From Alkalilacustris brevis (lineage in GTDB: Bacteria > Pseudomonadota > Alphaproteobacteria > Rhodobacterales > Rhodobacteraceae): 64,000 nt of DNA. The stretch spans positions 1 through 64,000 of the forward strand of contig NZ_QNVJ01000097.1 in NCBI RefSeq assembly GCF_003350345.1. The letters run 5' to 3'. Below are positions 18,267 to 26,796 of this stretch, in pieces (the stretch's first letter is position 1; each line of letters begins with the position of its first letter). A program made the translations under genes and the position numbers. Below the pieces are notes generated by a model, which did not search any database, was not told the origin of the DNA, and saw only the letters and a program-made list of their open reading frames with translations.

Positions 18267-19184
18267 ATGATCAAGGTCTTTGGCCACAAGTCGCCCGACA
18301 CCGATTCCACCGGCTCGCCCATCATCTGGGCCTGGTATCTGAACGAGGTTCTGGGCCTGCAGGCAAAGCCCGTCCTACTGGGCGAGCCAAACACCGAGGC
18401 CGCCTTCGTGCTGCGCCGCTGGGGCCTGGAAAAGCCCGAGATCATCGCCGATATCACCGAGGGCGAGCCTGTGGTGATCGTCGATACCAACAACCCGGCC
18501 GAGCTGCCCGCCAGCATCAACAAGGCCGACATCCGCGCCATCATCGACCACCACAAGCTGACCGGTGGTCTGGAAACCAAAGGCCCTATCGACGTGATCA
18601 TCCGGCCGCTGGCCTGCACCGCGACGATCATGTTCGACTTGATGGGTGACGCCGCCGCGAAGATGCCCGATCCGGTCAAATGCGCGATGCTGTCCTGCAT
18701 CCTGTCCGACACGCTGGAATTCCGCTCGCCCACCACCACCGCCCACGACCGCGCCGTGGCCGAGCAGTTGGCAGCAGAGCTGGGCATCGCCATTCCCGAT
18801 TATGCCGAAGAGTTGTTCGCGGCGAAATCCGATGTCTCGGCTTTCTCGGATGCCGAACTTCTGCGGATGGATTCCAAGGAATTCGCCGTGGGCGGCGTGA
18901 AGCTGCGGGTTTCGGTGCTGGAAACCACAGCGCCCAAGGTGGTGCTGGATCGCAAGGCAGGGCTGATGGAGACGATGAAATCCGTCGCCGCCGAGGATGG
19001 TGTCGACGAGGTGCTGCTGTTCGTCGTCGATATCCTGCGCGAGGAGGCCACGCTGCTGGTGCCCAATGACCGGATCAAGGCGATTGCCGAGAAAAGCTTT
19101 GGCGCGGCGGTCGCGGGCGATACGGTCGTCCTGCCCGGTGTGATGAGCCGCAAGAAACAGATCATCCCGGTGCTGTCGGTCTGA
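18267..19184 (+). CDS. ppaC: Manganese-dependent (family II) inorganic pyrophosphatase
   Basis: Hydrolyses pyrophosphate to phosphate, pulling biosynthetic reactions forward. The 305-residue protein is of the DHH family: GHKSPDTDSTGSP at residues 6-18, VIVDTNN, the signature IIDHHKL, and ILSDTLEFRSPTTT in the first domain supply the two-metal site. The DHHA2 domain follows with a late SRKKQIIP substrate-binding motif. The ATG at 18267 gives the family N-terminus; the longer frame from 18174 is unsupported. It is divergent from groES. This type replaces the ordinary PpaA in several Rhodobacterales. Confidence 0.96.
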   Translation: MIKVFGHKSPDTDSTGSPIIWAWYLNEVLGLQAKPVLLGEPNTEAAFVLRRWGLEKPEIIADITEGEPVVIVDTNNPAELPASINKADIRAIIDHHKLTGGLETKGPIDVIIRPLACTATIMFDLMGDAAAKMPDPVKCAMLSCILSDTLEFRSPTTTAHDRAVAEQLAAELGIAIPDYAEELFAAKSDVSAFSDAELLRMDSKEFAVGGVKLRVSVLETTAPKVVLDRKAGLMETMKSVAAEDGVDEVLLFVVDILREEATLLVPNDRIKAIAEKSFGAAVAGDTVVLPGVMSRKKQIIPVLSV

Positions 19185-19254
19185 TCGCAGCAAGCGTCGT
19201 CGCAGTGCCGTGCGATCAGGCGCTGCGTTTTCACCGCAAACCGGAGCCGCCCGA

Positions 19255-20133
19255 ATGACCCGCATCATCGAGACCCTCGCCGAGGTTTCCGGCGATTACG
19301 ACGCTCTGCTTTGCGATCTCTGGGGGTGTCTGCATGACGGGCTGACGCCATACCCCGAGGCGGTCGCGGCGCTGCAAGCGTATCGCGCGCGGGGCGGCAA
19401 GGTGGTGCTGTTGACCAACTCGCCGCGCCCGGCGGCGGGGGTAGCGCAGCAACTGGCCGAGATGGACGTGCCGCGCGACGTTTATGACGCAATCGTTTCC
19501 TCGGGCGATGCCGCGCGGGCAGGGCTGTTCGGCGGTGTTGTCGGGCAGCGGGTCTGGCACCTCGGCCCCGAGAAGGACGACAATTTCTTCACCGACCCGC
19601 CCGAGGGGGTGAGCGATCCGTTGAAAATCGAACGGGTGAGCCTTGACGAGGCCGAGGGCATCGTCTGCACCGGCCCCTTCCATGAGGAGGGGGAAATCCC
19701 CGAAGATTACCGCCCCACTTTTCTCAAGGCCAAGGCGCGCGGGCTGAAACTGCTTTGCGCCAACCCCGACATCATGGTCGATCGGGGCGACACAAGGGTT
19801 TATTGTGCCGGCGCGCTGGCCGCGCTCTATGACGAAATGGGCGGCGAGAGCCTCTATTTCGGCAAGCCCCATCCGCCGATCTACGACCTTGCCCGCCGGC
19901 GGCTGGATGCACTGGGCGTGGAGGTCTCGGCCAGCCGGATTCTTGCGGTGGGCGATGGTATGGCGACCGATATCAAGGGCGCCGTTCTGGAAGATATCGA
20001 TGCGGTTTTCGTGACAGGCGGGCTTGCCGCGCGCGAAACCGGCACCAACAGGCAGCCCGATCCCGTGTTGCTCGAGACCTATCTGGCCCGGCAGGATTAC
20101 GCGCCCCGATACACCATCGGTTTCCTGCGGTGA
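19255..20133 (+). CDS. HAD-superfamily class IIA hydrolase (TIGR01459-like)
   Basis: Cytoplasmic phosphatase-like protein of 292 residues, relative of NagD. The nucleophile motif is LLCDLWGCLHDG (residues about 17-28), with the DxWG form seen in this alphaproteobacterial subgroup. LLTNSPRP is motif II, a C2-type cap follows, and the last motifs are GKPHPPIYDLA with the Lys and VGDGMATDIKGA with metal-binding Asp. The substrate is unknown. The ATG at 19255 fits homologues. It stands 70 bases after ppaC in the same direction. Confidence 0.9.
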   Translation: MTRIIETLAEVSGDYDALLCDLWGCLHDGLTPYPEAVAALQAYRARGGKVVLLTNSPRPAAGVAQQLAEMDVPRDVYDAIVSSGDAARAGLFGGVVGQRVWHLGPEKDDNFFTDPPEGVSDPLKIERVSLDEAEGIVCTGPFHEEGEIPEDYRPTFLKAKARGLKLLCANPDIMVDRGDTRVYCAGALAALYDEMGGESLYFGKPHPPIYDLARRRLDALGVEVSASRILAVGDGMATDIKGAVLEDIDAVFVTGGLAARETGTNRQPDPVLLETYLARQDYAPRYTIGFLR

Positions 20134-20221
20134 TGTGACCTAAAGAAACAAAATTACAACTTTCCGCGATAGATGCGAAATTTGTTGCGCCGCGTTGTTG
20201 ATTGCTGCGGGTGCGAAGATT

Positions 20222-20244
20222 ATTATGCTGCACTGCAACATAAT
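20222..20244. promoter_or_regulatory. 23-bp near-perfect palindrome upstream of the MaoC gene
   Basis: Two 11-base arms, ATTATGCTGCA and TGCAACATAAT, surround a central C with a single mismatch. The site ends 16 bases before the MaoC start codon and overlaps the expected leader or promoter. The TGCTGCA/TGCA core is similar to sites of the PHB regulator PhaR as I recall them, but that assignment is tentative. Confidence 0.55.
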
Positions 20245-20260
20245 CCCCCGGAGGTGCGAT

Positions 20261-20719
20261 ATGCTCTCGGCCCAGCCCATCGACAACCTGCCACGCGGCA
20301 CGGTCTGCATCGAGGATATCGAGATCGGCATGCGCCGGTCGCTGCGCAAGCAGGTGACGGATCGCGATATCGCGCTCTTTTCCGAGGTCTCGACCGACTG
20401 CAACCCGGTGCATCTGGACGACTCCTATGCGCAGGACACGATTTTCGAGGGCCGCATCGCCCACGGAATGCTGACCGCCGCGCTGATCTCGGCGGTGATC
20501 GGCGAGCAGCTGCCCGGACATGGCTCGGTCTATCTGGGGCAAACGCTGAAATTCACCGCGCCGGTGCGCCCCGGCGATCAGGTTCTGGCCGAGGTGACGG
20601 TGATGCAGATCGACCATGCCCGCCGCCGTGTCACCCTTGAATGTCGCTGCGCCGTGGGCGATACCACCGTTCTCAAGGGCGAGGCGCTGGTTCTGGCACC
20701 AAGCCGCAAGTTCGACTGA
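20261..20719 (+). CDS. MaoC-family (R)-specific enoyl-CoA hydratase
   Basis: Hot-dog-fold hydratase of 152 residues that would hydrate trans-2-enoyl-CoA to (R)-3-hydroxyacyl-CoA, as PhaJ does in polyhydroxyalkanoate metabolism. The hydratase-2 motif is seen as FSEVSTDCNPVHLDDSYA with catalytic Asp and His, followed by EGRIAHGMLTAALIS and YLGQTLKFTAPVRPGD. The ATG at 20261 follows GGAGGTG. A striking palindrome lies in front of it. A small GGCGGGG/CCCCGCC hairpin (20723-20738) separates it from ribF. Confidence 0.9.
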   Translation: MLSAQPIDNLPRGTVCIEDIEIGMRRSLRKQVTDRDIALFSEVSTDCNPVHLDDSYAQDTIFEGRIAHGMLTAALISAVIGEQLPGHGSVYLGQTLKFTAPVRPGDQVLAEVTVMQIDHARRRVTLECRCAVGDTTVLKGEALVLAPSRKFD

Positions 20720-20749
20720 CCCGGCGGGGTGCCCCGCCCAAGGGGGATC

Positions 20750-21679
20750 ATGCGGATCGTTCGCGACTGGACCGGGCTGGACAAGACCGCCCGCGGCGCC
20801 ACCATCGCCGTGGGCAATTTCGATGGCGTGCACCTGGGGCACCAGCATGTGATCGACATTGCCCGCAAGGCGGCCGATGCGCCCCTGGGCGTGATGACCT
20901 TCGAGCCGCACCCGCGCGAGTTCTTCGCCCCCGCCACGCCGCCTTTCCGGCTGATGAATGCGGAAACCAGGGCCAACCGTCTGGCCAAGCTGGGCGTCGA
21001 TCTGCTGTATGAGTTGCCTTTTGACGCGCGGCTTGCCGGGCTGCCGCCCGAAGCTTTCGCGCGCGATGTCCTGGCCGCGGGGCTGGGGGCCGCGCATGTG
21101 GTCGTGGGCGCTGATTTCCGCTTTGGCGCGGGGCGCAAGGGCTCGGCCGATACGCTTGTGGAGTTCGGCCGCGAGATGGGTTTTGGCGTCACCATCGCCG
21201 AGCTGCTCCAGGGCAGCGAGGGGGCGGTCTCCTCAACCGCGATCCGCGCCGCGCTCACCGCAGGCAAACCGCGCGAGGCGGCCGCGATGCTGGGGCACTG
21301 GCATCGGATTGACGGAGAGGTCCAGAAAGGCGCGGCCCGCGGGCGTGATCTGGGCTATCCGACCGCCAACATGTCGGTCGAGGGGCTGCATCTGCCGCGA
21401 CTGGGCATTTACGCGGTGCTGGTCGATGTGCTGACCGGGCCGCATGCGGGCAGCTACAAGGGCGCGGCTTCGCTGGGGGTGCGGCCGATGTTCGGGGTCA
21501 ACCGGCCCAACCTGGAAAGCTTCCTGTTCGATTTCTCGGGCGATCTGTATGGGCAGCATCTTTCCGTCGGCCTGATCGAGTTCCTGCGCCCCGAAGCGCG
21601 TTTCGACGGGGTCGAGGCGCTGATCGAGCAGATGGATGCCGATTGCGCCCGCGCCCGCGAGATTCTCGATGCGCTCTGA
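20750..21679 (+). CDS. ribF: Bifunctional riboflavin kinase/FAD synthetase
   Basis: Makes FMN from riboflavin and then FAD. The 309-residue protein has the N-terminal nucleotidyltransferase domain (IAVGNFDGVHLGHQHVI, FEPHPREFF, VVGADFRFGAGRKG, SSTAIRAAL) and the C-terminal kinase domain (KGAARGRDLGYPTANM, YAVLVDV, GAASLGVRPMFG, ESFLFDFSGDLYG). All expected motifs are present. The ATG at 20750 has an AGGGGGA box. No FMN riboswitch was seen upstream. It is followed 18 bases later by the UPF0260 gene. Confidence 0.97.
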   Translation: MRIVRDWTGLDKTARGATIAVGNFDGVHLGHQHVIDIARKAADAPLGVMTFEPHPREFFAPATPPFRLMNAETRANRLAKLGVDLLYELPFDARLAGLPPEAFARDVLAAGLGAAHVVVGADFRFGAGRKGSADTLVEFGREMGFGVTIAELLQGSEGAVSSTAIRAALTAGKPREAAAMLGHWHRIDGEVQKGAARGRDLGYPTANMSVEGLHLPRLGIYAVLVDVLTGPHAGSYKGAASLGVRPMFGVNRPNLESFLFDFSGDLYGQHLSVGLIEFLRPEARFDGVEALIEQMDADCARAREILDAL

Positions 21680-21697
21680 GCCGCAAGGAGCCCGGCC

Positions 21698-22171
21698 ATG
21701 AGTCGCCGAGATGACCCCCGCGATCGCCTGCGCCCGGAGTTCTGGCGCAACGTCCCGATGGCGCGCATGACCCGCGCCGAATGGGAAGCGTTATGCGATG
21801 GCTGCGGCAAATGCTGCCTCAACAAGCTCGAGGACGAGGACACCGGGGAGGTGGCTTTTACCCGCGTCGCCTGCCGGTTGCTGGACGGCGAAACCTGCCG
21901 CTGCGGGCAATATGCGATCCGCAAGAGCCTTGTTCCCGAATGCGTGGTGCTGACGCCGGGCACGATTGCCAATGTCGCCTATTGGCTGCCACGCACCTGC
22001 GCCTATCGCCTGCTGTTCGAGGGCAAATCGCTGCCCGAATGGCACCCGCTGCGCACCGGTGATCCTGAAAGCGTGCATCGCGCCGGGGTGTCGGTGCGGG
22101 GCTGGACCGTGCCGGAATACGAAGTTCCCGAAGAAGACTGGGAAGACCATGTGATCGACGAGGAGCCGTGA
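21698..22171 (+). CDS. UPF0260 (YcgN-like) cysteine-cluster protein
   Basis: A 157-residue YcgN/UPF0260 protein. Conserved cysteines at 33, 36, 39 and 40 (CDGCGKCC), then 59, 67 and 69 (CRCGQY), and later VPECVVLTP, may bind zinc or an iron-sulfur cluster. The segment WLPRTCAYRLLFEGKSLPEWHPL is a family hallmark. The start follows AAGGAG. Its TGA overlaps the ATG of the aldolase gene (TGATG), so the two are coupled. Function is not established. Confidence 0.92.
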   Translation: MSRRDDPRDRLRPEFWRNVPMARMTRAEWEALCDGCGKCCLNKLEDEDTGEVAFTRVACRLLDGETCRCGQYAIRKSLVPECVVLTPGTIANVAYWLPRTCAYRLLFEGKSLPEWHPLRTGDPESVHRAGVSVRGWTVPEYEVPEEDWEDHVIDEEP

Positions 22172-23223
22172 TGTTTTTCGCCTCTGACAACAACTCGCCC
22201 GTGCCGCCGCAGGTGTTCGAGGCCATGCAGCGCGCCAATGAAGGCTATGCGCCAGCCTACGGCAACGACCCGCTGACCGAAAGCGTGGCCGCGCGCATCC
22301 GCGACATCTTCGAGGCGCCCGAAGCTGCCGTCTATCTGGTGGCGACCGGCACCGCGGCCAATGCGCTGGCGCTGGCCTGCTTCTGCCCGCCCTGGGGGGC
22401 GGTCTATTGCCACCGCGATTCGCATATCGAAGAGGACGAATGCGGCGCGCCCGAATTCTACACCGGCGGGGCCAAGCTGGTACTGCTGGACGGCGAGCAC
22501 GGGCGCATCACGCCCGAGACGCTGGAGGCCAGGCTGGCCGCGGCGCAGCATGTGGGCGTGCATAATGTGCAACGCGGGATGCTAAGCCTGACCAACACCA
22601 CCGAGGCGGGCACTGTCTACAGCCCTGCGGATGTGGCAGCGCTGACGGCGGTGGCGCGGCGTTATGGTATCCCCTGCCACCTGGACGGCGCGCGCTTTGC
22701 CAATGCGCTGGTGGCCGCCGGTTGCACCCCGGCGGAACTGACATGGAAGGCCGGGATCGATGTGCTCAGCTTCGGCGGCACCAAGAACGGGCTGATGGGC
22801 GTCGAGGCGGTGGTGATCTTCGACCCTGCCCGCGCCTGGGAGTTCGAGCTGCGCCGCAAGCGCGGCGGGCACCTGTTTTCCAAGCACCGCTACCTGGCCG
22901 CACAGATGGAGGCCTATCTGGAGGGCGATCTCTGGCTCACGCTGGCGGGCCGGGCAAATGCTGCTGCGGCGCGGCTGGCTGAGGGGCTGGGCCATGTGCC
23001 GGGGCTGCGCCTTGAGCATCCGGTCGAGGCCAACATGCTTTTTGCCAGCTTTCCGCGTGGCGCCCACCGGCGGGCACGCGAGGCCGGCGCCAGCTATTAC
23101 ATGACCACGCCGAATGCGACGCTCGATGGTCCCGATGACCAGCAGATCGGCGCGCGGCTGGTCTGTTCCTGGAGCACGACCGAGGCCGACATCGAGCGGT
23201 TCGTCGGGCTGCTGCGGGGTTGA
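22171..23223 (+). CDS. ltaE: Low-specificity L-threonine aldolase
   Basis: PLP enzyme cleaving L-threonine or allo-threonine to glycine and acetaldehyde. The 350-residue product has the family start FFASDNNSPVPPQVFEAM, ATGTAANALAL for phosphate binding, HLDGARFANAL with the PLP-contacting Asp, and LSFGGTKNGLMG with the Schiff-base lysine. Its ATG overlaps the upstream stop codon; a GTG one codon earlier is less likely. A 9-bp GC hairpin follows at 23291. Confidence 0.93.
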   Translation: MFFASDNNSPVPPQVFEAMQRANEGYAPAYGNDPLTESVAARIRDIFEAPEAAVYLVATGTAANALALACFCPPWGAVYCHRDSHIEEDECGAPEFYTGGAKLVLLDGEHGRITPETLEARLAAAQHVGVHNVQRGMLSLTNTTEAGTVYSPADVAALTAVARRYGIPCHLDGARFANALVAAGCTPAELTWKAGIDVLSFGGTKNGLMGVEAVVIFDPARAWEFELRRKRGGHLFSKHRYLAAQMEAYLEGDLWLTLAGRANAAAARLAEGLGHVPGLRLEHPVEANMLFASFPRGAHRRAREAGASYYMTTPNATLDGPDDQQIGARLVCSWSTTEADIERFVGLLRG

Positions 23224-23541
23224 CAGTCTGTTGAACTGGACATCCAGGACACACGGCTAGCGCCGTCGAACCGGCACATCGGCCAAGTCCGGCCCGGGCG
23301 TGCAGCCCGGGCCGCGCCCGCCCCTTCGGGAGGGAGGGCGCATTTGCGATGTTGCGCCCATCGGGCAGGTCACTCGGGCTTGAGGGATAAACTGCCTGGC
23401 ACAGCCGTCTCGCTGCGCCCGCCCAGGGACCGGCGCGGCCCTTTTCGCGAATTTCGCACCGTCGAACAGGGGGATGTCTCGCGGCACGGCCCCGTGCCTC
23501 ATGGCGCTTTTCGGCAGTCCGCCGATGAGGGGCAGGGGCGC
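23224..23541. other. Gene-free spacer with strong hairpin
   Basis: No supported gene. A perfect stem GGCCCGGGC/GCCCGGGCC with a 5-base loop lies at 23291-23313, about 70 bases after the aldolase stop. It may end transcription, although no T tract follows. The remaining sequence has short open frames on both strands with no ribosome-binding sites or recognisable family and may be a decayed element. Confidence 0.5.
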
Positions 23542-24138
23542 TCAGCCCGCGCCGGCGAGGTGTTCGTCCAGCATGTCCAGCCGGTCCTGCCCCCAGAACC
23601 GCTCTTCGCCGACCACGAAGAACGGCATGCCGAAGACCCCTGCGGCAATGCCCTCTTCGAGGTTGCGGCCATAGGTTTCGGCCCCGGCCAGCAGCCCGTG
23701 ATCGGCAAGCGCCGGGTCGAACCCGGCTTGCGCCAGGCAATCACGGATCACCGCGTCATCGGCAATGTCGCGATCCTCGGCCCAGCAGGCGCGGCCTAGC
23801 CCATGCAGCAGGGCCGCCACGTCGCCGTCGCCCGCTGCCTGCGCGGCGATGATCGCATAGCTGGCCGGCGCGCCATTGGTGGGAAAATGCCGCGGCTTGA
23901 GCGTCAGCGGCATATCCAGCCGCGCCGACCAGCGCCGCAGCTCCTGCAGGCGATAGGCTTGCCGGCTTTCGTGCCGTTCCGCGAGAACCTTGCCCCCGGT
24001 GCGCTGAAACAGCGCGCCTGGGTCGAGCGGCTTGTAGGTGATCGTGGCCCCGTTCCGGGCAGCGATTTCGGCCGGGCGGGTCCCCGCCATGTAAACCCAG
24101 GGCGAGAGCGGCGTGAGATAGTAATCGATATGCGCCAT
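23542..24138 (-). CDS. DsbA-family 2-hydroxychromene-2-carboxylate isomerase-like protein
   Basis: A 198-residue thioredoxin-fold protein of the HCCA isomerase/kappa-GST branch. The N-terminal DYYLTPLSPWVYMAG has the Ser-Pro of the glutathione-binding motif where DsbA has CxxC. The helical insert includes the NGAPASYAIIAAQAAGD and CLAQAGFDPAL blocks, and the protein ends GVFGMPFFVVGEERFWGQDRLDML, the typical cis-Pro region. The enzyme may isomerise aromatic breakdown products, but no aromatic pathway genes are nearby, so the substrate is unknown. The ATG at 24138 follows AAAGG. It is divergent from prs. Confidence 0.87.
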   Translation of the reverse strand: MAHIDYYLTPLSPWVYMAGTRPAEIAARNGATITYKPLDPGALFQRTGGKVLAERHESRQAYRLQELRRWSARLDMPLTLKPRHFPTNGAPASYAIIAAQAAGDGDVAALLHGLGRACWAEDRDIADDAVIRDCLAQAGFDPALADHGLLAGAETYGRNLEEGIAAGVFGMPFFVVGEERFWGQDRLDMLDEHLAGAG

Positions 24139-24244
24139 GAGTCTGCCTTTCCCTTTGGCCGAGGTTTGCAAGAGCGTAACCGGGTGATAAGCGGTGTCAA
24201 CGCCGCGAATCCGTCGCCGCCAGACTTTCAGAGGACAGCCGCCA

Positions 24245-25267
24245 ATGCCCGCGATCACCGAACCTAAGCTGATTTCCGGCAATGCCAACCGACCGCTTGC
24301 AACAGCCATCGCGCGGCGCATGTCGCTGCATAGGGGCATGTCGGTCAGCCTGGTCGATGCGCGGGTCGAACGGTTTAACGACCAGGAAATCTTCGTCGAG
24401 GTTTATGAGAACGTGCGCGGCGAGGACATGTTCATCGTGCAGTCCACCTCGAACCCCGCCAATGACAACCTGATGGAGTTGCTGATCATCGCCGATGCGC
24501 TGCGGCGCTCCTCGGCGGCGCGGATCACGGCGGTGATCCCCTATTTCGGCTATGCGCGGCAGGATCGCCGGATGCGGGCGCGCACGCCGATCTCGGCCAA
24601 GCTGGTGGCCAACCTGATCGCCGAGGCGGGGATCGAGCGGGTGCTCACGCTCGATCTGCACGCCGGGCAGATCCAGGGCTTTTTCGACATCCCGGTCGAC
24701 AACCTCTATGCCGCGCCGATTTTCTCGCTCGATGTCGAACATCATTTCCGCGACCAGCTCGACAGCCTGACGGTGGTTTCGCCCGATGTGGGCGGCGTGT
24801 CGCGGGCGCGCGAACTGGCCAAGCGCACCGGCAGCCAGCTTGCCATCGTCGACAAACGGCGCGACCGCCCCGGCGAAGTGGCCGAGATGACCGTGATCGG
24901 CGATGTGAAGGACCGCACCTGCATCATCGTCGATGATATCTGCGATACCGCCGGCACGTTGTGCAAGGCGGCCGACCTGCTGATGGGCGCGGGCGCGCGC
25001 GAGGTTCACGCCTATATCACCCATGGCGTGCTATCGGGGCCGGCGGTGGGGCGGATCACCAATTCGGTGCTCAAGAGCCTCGTGATCACCGACTCGATCG
25101 CGCCGACCGAAGCGGTGAGCGCGGCGCCCAATATCCGCATCGTGCCGACCGCGCCGATCTTCGCGCAGGCCATCCTGAATATCTGGAGCGGCACCAGCGT
25201 TTCTTCGTTGTTCGATGTCGATACGCTGATCCCGATCTACGAAGGGATGTATAGCGCGGGCCGCTGA
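24245..25267 (+). CDS. prs: Ribose-phosphate pyrophosphokinase
   Basis: Makes PRPP from ribose 5-phosphate and ATP for nucleotide, His and Trp synthesis. The 340-residue protein contains [24 protein letters not shown], the flexible ATP loop [39 protein letters not shown] with the metal-binding His, and the PRPP loop [17 protein letters not shown]. The start at 24245 follows the family N-terminus. It is divergent from the isomerase gene and followed by the STAS/kinase-like pair 99 bases later. Confidence 0.97.
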   Translation: MPAITEPKLISGNANRPLATAIARRMSLHRGMSVSLVDARVERFNDQEIFVEVYENVRGEDMFIVQSTSNPANDNLMELLIIADALRRSSAARITAVIPYFGYARQDRRMRARTPISAKLVANLIAEAGIERVLTLDLHAGQIQGFFDIPVDNLYAAPIFSLDVEHHFRDQLDSLTVVSPDVGGVSRARELAKRTGSQLAIVDKRRDRPGEVAEMTVIGDVKDRTCIIVDDICDTAGTLCKAADLLMGAGAREVHAYITHGVLSGPAVGRITNSVLKSLVITDSIAPTEAVSAAPNIRIVPTAPIFAQAILNIWSGTSVSSLFDVDTLIPIYEGMYSAGR

Positions 25268-25366
25268 CCTTCGCGCGCGTGTAAGCCGCGTCCTGCCAAC
25301 CTGCAACAAATTGGTAATACTTGCTCACTAGCATCGCCCCCGTACTGGATCCGGGGAGCGGGCTGA

Positions 25367-25711
25367 ATGAAACTGGTGAGCGAAAGGCATTCGGATGCCA
25401 TCGTGATGCGGGTGCAGGCCGCGCGGATCGACGCCGCCGGCGCCATCCCCTTCAAGGAAGCCGTGCGCGCCGGTATCGATGACGCGGCCGCGCGCGTCGT
25501 GCTCGATCTGTCATCGGTCCAGTTTCTCGACAGCAGCGGGCTGGGCGCGATCGTGACGGTGATGAAGATACTCGGCCCCGAGCGGCGGCTGGAACTGGCT
25601 TGTCTGTCCCCCTCGGTGGCAAAGGTGTTCCGCCTGACGCGGATGGACAGCATCATTACCATCCATGACACGCTTCCCGCGGATATCGGAGGGGCTCGTC
25701 ATGCGGGGTGA
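25367..25711 (+). CDS. STAS-domain anti-anti-sigma factor
   Basis: A 114-residue RsbV/SpoIIAA-like protein. The core VVLDLSSVQFLDSSGLGAIV contains the serine normally phosphorylated by an RsbW-type kinase, and the rest follows the STAS strand-helix pattern. In partner-switching systems the unphosphorylated form binds the anti-sigma kinase. The start follows GGGGAG. The next gene, an RsbW-like ATPase, overlaps it by 11 bases, so the two are coupled partners. No sigma factor or phosphatase is adjacent. Confidence 0.92.
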   Translation: MKLVSERHSDAIVMRVQAARIDAAGAIPFKEAVRAGIDDAAARVVLDLSSVQFLDSSGLGAIVTVMKILGPERRLELACLSPSVAKVFRLTRMDSIITIHDTLPADIGGARHAG

Positions 25712-26210
25712 CGGTGCCCGGGCATCCTGCGCCACCGGGGGAAAGGGAAAGTCCGGCCCGGCCAGCGCCGCGCATTTGCTGATGTGCCATCGATTTCTGT
25801 GTCAGCCGCTGACCGTGCGCGCGACGCTCGAATGCCTGATGGCGCGACTTGCCCCTGTCATCCTGAGCCAGGAGCGCGCGGCCTCGACCGAACTGGTGGT
25901 GGCCGAGGTTCTGAACAATGTCGCAGAGCACGCCTATGCCGGTGCGCCGGGCATGGTGGAACTCAGGGTGTGCCGCATTCCCGACGGGCTGACTTTCGAG
26001 GTGGTCGACCACGGCGTTCCGATGCCTGATGGCACGCCCCCGCTGGGCCGGCAGGTGCTGCATGACGTGCCGCTCGATCAGTTGCCGGAGGGCGGGTTCG
26101 GCTGGTTCCTGATCCGAAGCCTGACGCGACGTCTTGACTACCGGCGGGAACCGGGGCGCAACCGGCTGAGCTTTCTCATTCCGCTCGATCCCGGCATGGC
26201 ACTGCCATGA
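25701..26210 (+). CDS. RsbW-like ATP-binding protein (anti-sigma factor kinase)
   Basis: A 169-residue GHKL/HATPase_c_2 protein. The N box is VVAEVLNNVAEHAYAG, the G1 region VVDHGVPMPDG, and the G2-like loop GGFGWFLIRSL, so ATP binding is likely. It lacks a histidine-kinase dimerisation domain, as expected for RsbW-type serine kinases. The ATG at 25701 follows GGAGGGG and overlaps the end of the STAS gene. It probably phosphorylates that protein; the final target is not visible here. Confidence 0.88.
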   Translation: MRGDGARASCATGGKGKSGPASAAHLLMCHRFLCQPLTVRATLECLMARLAPVILSQERAASTELVVAEVLNNVAEHAYAGAPGMVELRVCRIPDGLTFEVVDHGVPMPDGTPPLGRQVLHDVPLDQLPEGGFGWFLIRSLTRRLDYRREPGRNRLSFLIPLDPGMALP

Positions 26211-26290
26211 AAGGCGATGCCATGCTTTACTTCGGGGCCGTTCCCCGCCGGAGCGGCGCCAGGGGGGCAGGCCGGGGGGCTGTCTGCCCC

Positions 26291-26330
26291 CCGGACCCCC
26301 CGAGGATATTTCACCCACAGTGAAGGAATG
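26291..26330 (+). repeat. Dispersed intergenic element, copy 2 (divergent)
   Basis: Reads CCCCCCGAGGATATTTCACC followed by CACAGTGAAGGAATGG. The GATATTT core and CACAGTGAAGG half are kept but the GCCTCCGGCG arm is changed; a GC hairpin lies just upstream. Confidence 0.65.
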
Positions 26331-26749
26331 GAGTGCAGGGGGCCTGCCGGGCCGATGTGCCAAGCGTTCACCGCTTGGCGGGCGGGTGCATGCCTTGGCC
26401 GCAAGTGGCCCGGGCGGCCGCCAATCAAACGCGACCTGCACCGGGTAATTGCGTTGCCGGGGCAGTTGCCGGTCATGCAATCGGTTTTCGATTTGATGCG
26501 AATTGGTGCCTGCAAGCTGTTCTGTTTCGTCTGCGACAACAGCGTCATGATTTTGCCATGCGGCCAACCTACCGCTGCCGCAATGGGGTGCGTTCATTCA
26601 CCTGTAGCTGGAATGGCTTCTCCCGGTGCCGCGCTTACAGCCCCCACAACGTGGCGCGGTGCCGGGACACCTCCCTCGGACATTCGGTTGCTGCTGTCGG
26701 CGGGCCTTCTGCAAGGGCCGCCGGCGCATGATGGTTGTGCCGCAGCCCC

Positions 26750-26769
26750 GCCCGCCGCCGGCGGCGGGC
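26750..26769 (-). terminator. 20-bp GC palindrome after hspQ
   Basis: GCCCGCCGCCGGCGGCGGGC is a perfect self-complementary sequence 27 bases downstream of the hspQ stop codon on the minus strand. It probably stops or stabilises the hspQ transcript; no T tract follows. Confidence 0.4.
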
Positions 26770-26796
26770 CAGCCGGGCACGGGCGCGTGGGCCGGG

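Larger units (their letters stand above)
26211..26796. other. 586-base intergenic region
   Basis: No supported gene. It holds a GGGGGGC/GCCCCCC stem (about 26275-26292) running into one copy of the dispersed element. Near the hspQ end there is a perfect 20-bp palindrome (26750-26769). Open frames of up to 132 codons exist on both strands but show no family resemblance or ribosome-binding site. No tRNA was recognised. Confidence 0.5.

Noticed and set aside
23257..23502. 81-codon minus-strand frame in the ltaE spacer
   Set aside because: No start signal, and it reads through a GC stem-loop; composition is not protein-like.
26333..26731. 132-codon plus-strand frame in the spacer before hspQ
   Set aside because: No ribosome-binding site, odd Cys/Arg-rich composition and no family resemblance.
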